DNA from: Dehalococcoidia bacterium
Lineage (GTDB): Bacteria; Chloroflexota; Dehalococcoidia; GIF9; AB-539-J10
Direction of reading: 5' to 3'
DNA: 22,674 bases
Assembly: GCA_030606165.1 (NCBI GenBank)
Contig: JAUWGZ010000010.1
Span: forward strand, 1-22,674
Shown: piece by piece, positions 21,696-22,674 of the stretch
Numbering within the stretch: the stretch's first letter is position 1
Layout of the letters: each line of letters starts with the position of its first letter
Position numbers and translations under genes: made by a program
The notes under the pieces: generated by a model
Seen by the model: only the letters and a program-made list of their open reading frames with translations
Database searches by the model: none
Told to the model about the DNA's origin: nothing

Positions 21696-22674
21696 ATGGG
21701 TATAATACTTAGTTCGAGAAGATGCCGCTACATGGCAAGAGTGAGCATCTTTTTGATTACGGTAGCCTTAATTGCCGGGATGGCAGGCTGTGGCAGTGGC
21801 AGTGGCGGCGGCGGCGGCGGTGATGGTGGTGAATCTTATACCCTCACTACCGCCAGCACCGTTGGAGGGTCGGTAAACACCCCTGGAGAGGGGACTCGTA
21901 CCTATGACCAGGGAACGGTGGTCAACCTGGTGGCAGAAGCCGATGAAGGCTACCGCTTTGTCAACTGGACTGGCGGTGGGGGTACCATCGCCGATGTTCA
22001 TGATGCCTCGACCAGCGTCACCATGAGCAAATCCTATTCCATCACCGCCAACTTCGAGCTGGAAGAGGGTTGGTGCAGCCTCACCATCTCAAGCACCGAA
22101 GGCGGCTTGGTAAAAAAACCCGGTGAGGATACTTTTGCCTATGCCACTAACACAACGGTCAACCTGGTTGCTCAACCCGACGAATACTATGAGTTTGTGA
22201 AATGGACCGGCAATGTAAGTACCATTGACAATGTCAACGCCGTCATAACCACCATCACCATGGACGATAACTATTCCATCACGGCTAACTTCAGTATCAC
22301 CCCCATGGTCGCCGCGGACGAGTGTCATACAGTGGGGGTTAAAGCCGATGGCACCGTGGTCGCCGTGGGATGGAACGACGATGAGCAGTGCGATGTCGGC
22401 GGTTGGATGGACATCATCCAGGTTGCCGCAGGCTACTATCACACGGTAGGGCTTAAGTCCAACGGCACCGTGGTCGCCGAGGGATGCAAAGACGAGGGGC
22501 AGTGCGATGTCAGCGGCTGGACGGACATCACCCAGGTCTCTGCAGGCCGCTATCACACAGTGGGGCTCGAGGCCGACGGCACCGTGGTCGCCGTGGGAAA
22601 GAACAACGCTGGCTCCGGGCAGTGCAATGTCGGCGGCTGGGGGAATATCACCCAGGTCGCCGCAGGATTGCATA
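21696..22674 (+). CDS. Lipoprotein with InlB-type and RCC1-like repeats, partial (right edge)
   Basis: An open frame from ATG 21696 to the window end, 326 visible residues, preceded by AGAGGTG at good spacing. Residues 13-32 (MARVSIFLITVALIAGMAGC) form a lipoprotein signal with the lipidation cysteine at 32, then a GSGSGGGGGGDGG linker. Two InlB-type repeats follow (48-120 and 127-199), closely matching those of the upstream protease. From 205 there are RCC1-like beta-propeller units of 38, 38 and 40 residues (VAAGYYHTVGLKSNGTVVAEG...W-DITQ), each with a conserved cysteine in QCDV or QCNV, continuing off the edge. It should sit on the outer face of the membrane. Ligand binding or adhesion is inferred from repeat type only. 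Confidence 0.85.
   Translation, partial: MGIILSSRRCRYMARVSIFLITVALIAGMAGCGSGSGGGGGGDGGESYTLTTASTVGGSVNTPGEGTRTYDQGTVVNLVAEADEGYRFVNWTGGGGTIADVHDASTSVTMSKSYSITANFELEEGWCSLTISSTEGGLVKKPGEDTFAYATNTTVNLVAQPDEYYEFVKWTGNVSTIDNVNAVITTITMDDNYSITANFSITPMVAADECHTVGVKADGTVVAVGWNDDEQCDVGGWMDIIQVAAGYYHTVGLKSNGTVVAEGCKDEGQCDVSGWTDITQVSAGRYHTVGLEADGTVVAVGKNNAGSGQCNVGGWGNITQVAAGLH
22308..22674 (+). repeat. RCC1-like tandem repeats (about 114-120 bases each)
   Basis: Units begin at about 22308, 22422, 22536 and 22656. They share long DNA stretches such as GGCACCGTGGTCGCCGTGGG and keep HTVG, GTVVA and W-I-Q at fixed places. The array continues past the window. Confidence 0.8.

Noticed and set aside
22089..22673. 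Long open frame on the minus strand opposite the lipoprotein repeats
   Set aside because: It is a shadow of the repetitive, GC-rich repeats; the plus frame has a Shine-Dalgarno, a signal sequence and recognisable domains. The same holds for the minus frames at 20043-20534 and 20550-20942.
19824..22674. CRISPR-like array
   Set aside because: The repeats are long, coding, in frame and without spacers of unique sequence.

Overview
The window looks like chromosomal DNA of a free-living bacterium, possibly a Chloroflexota (Dehalococcoidia-like) lineage. I base this on general gene style and on the many dispersed palindromic intergenic repeats. No rRNA or other phylogenetic marker is present, so the assignment is weak. 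Housekeeping genes flank a compact lipid or polyketide gene cluster, followed by two repeat-rich exported proteins.

Left region (1-4550, minus strand): a DUF1015-family gene running off the left edge, purL, yqeY, and rpsU with a clear sigma70-type promoter. A back-to-back promoter drives a small unrecognised protein (4640-5053) built from proline-phased 16-residue repeats.

Centre (5126-13839, plus strand): a nine-gene type II fatty-acid/polyketide-like cluster with its own phosphopantetheinyl transferase. The order is OleA-like KAS III, KAS II, acyl carrier protein, two CrtI-like FAD oxidoreductases, FabG-type ketoreductase, FabZ-type dehydratase, an AhpD-like CxxCxxxH protein, FabI-type enoyl reductase and Sfp-type PPTase. 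A converging minus-strand set (13893-17182) adds a DUF362 protein with four C-terminal cysteines, an HHxxxDG acyltransferase or condensation-type enzyme, and an SRPBCC protein. Together these form a self-contained chain-building line: carrier activation, priming or head-to-head condensation, elongation, full beta-carbon processing, unusual flavin-dependent desaturation or isomerisation, and perhaps transfer of the acyl chain to an alcohol. The gene content recalls the candidate ladderane clusters of anammox bacteria, but the product cannot be read from sequence.

Right region (17400-22674, plus strand): argC, then a secreted trypsin-like protease with four InlB-type repeats and a CFI-box C-terminal sorting region, then a lipoprotein with two near-identical InlB-type repeats and RCC1-like repeats that runs off the right edge.

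Dispersed palindromic repeats are a theme throughout. Some lie between genes (a MITE-like element in two copies). Others lie in frame inside the DUF1015 gene and purL, or supply the stop codon of a gene.
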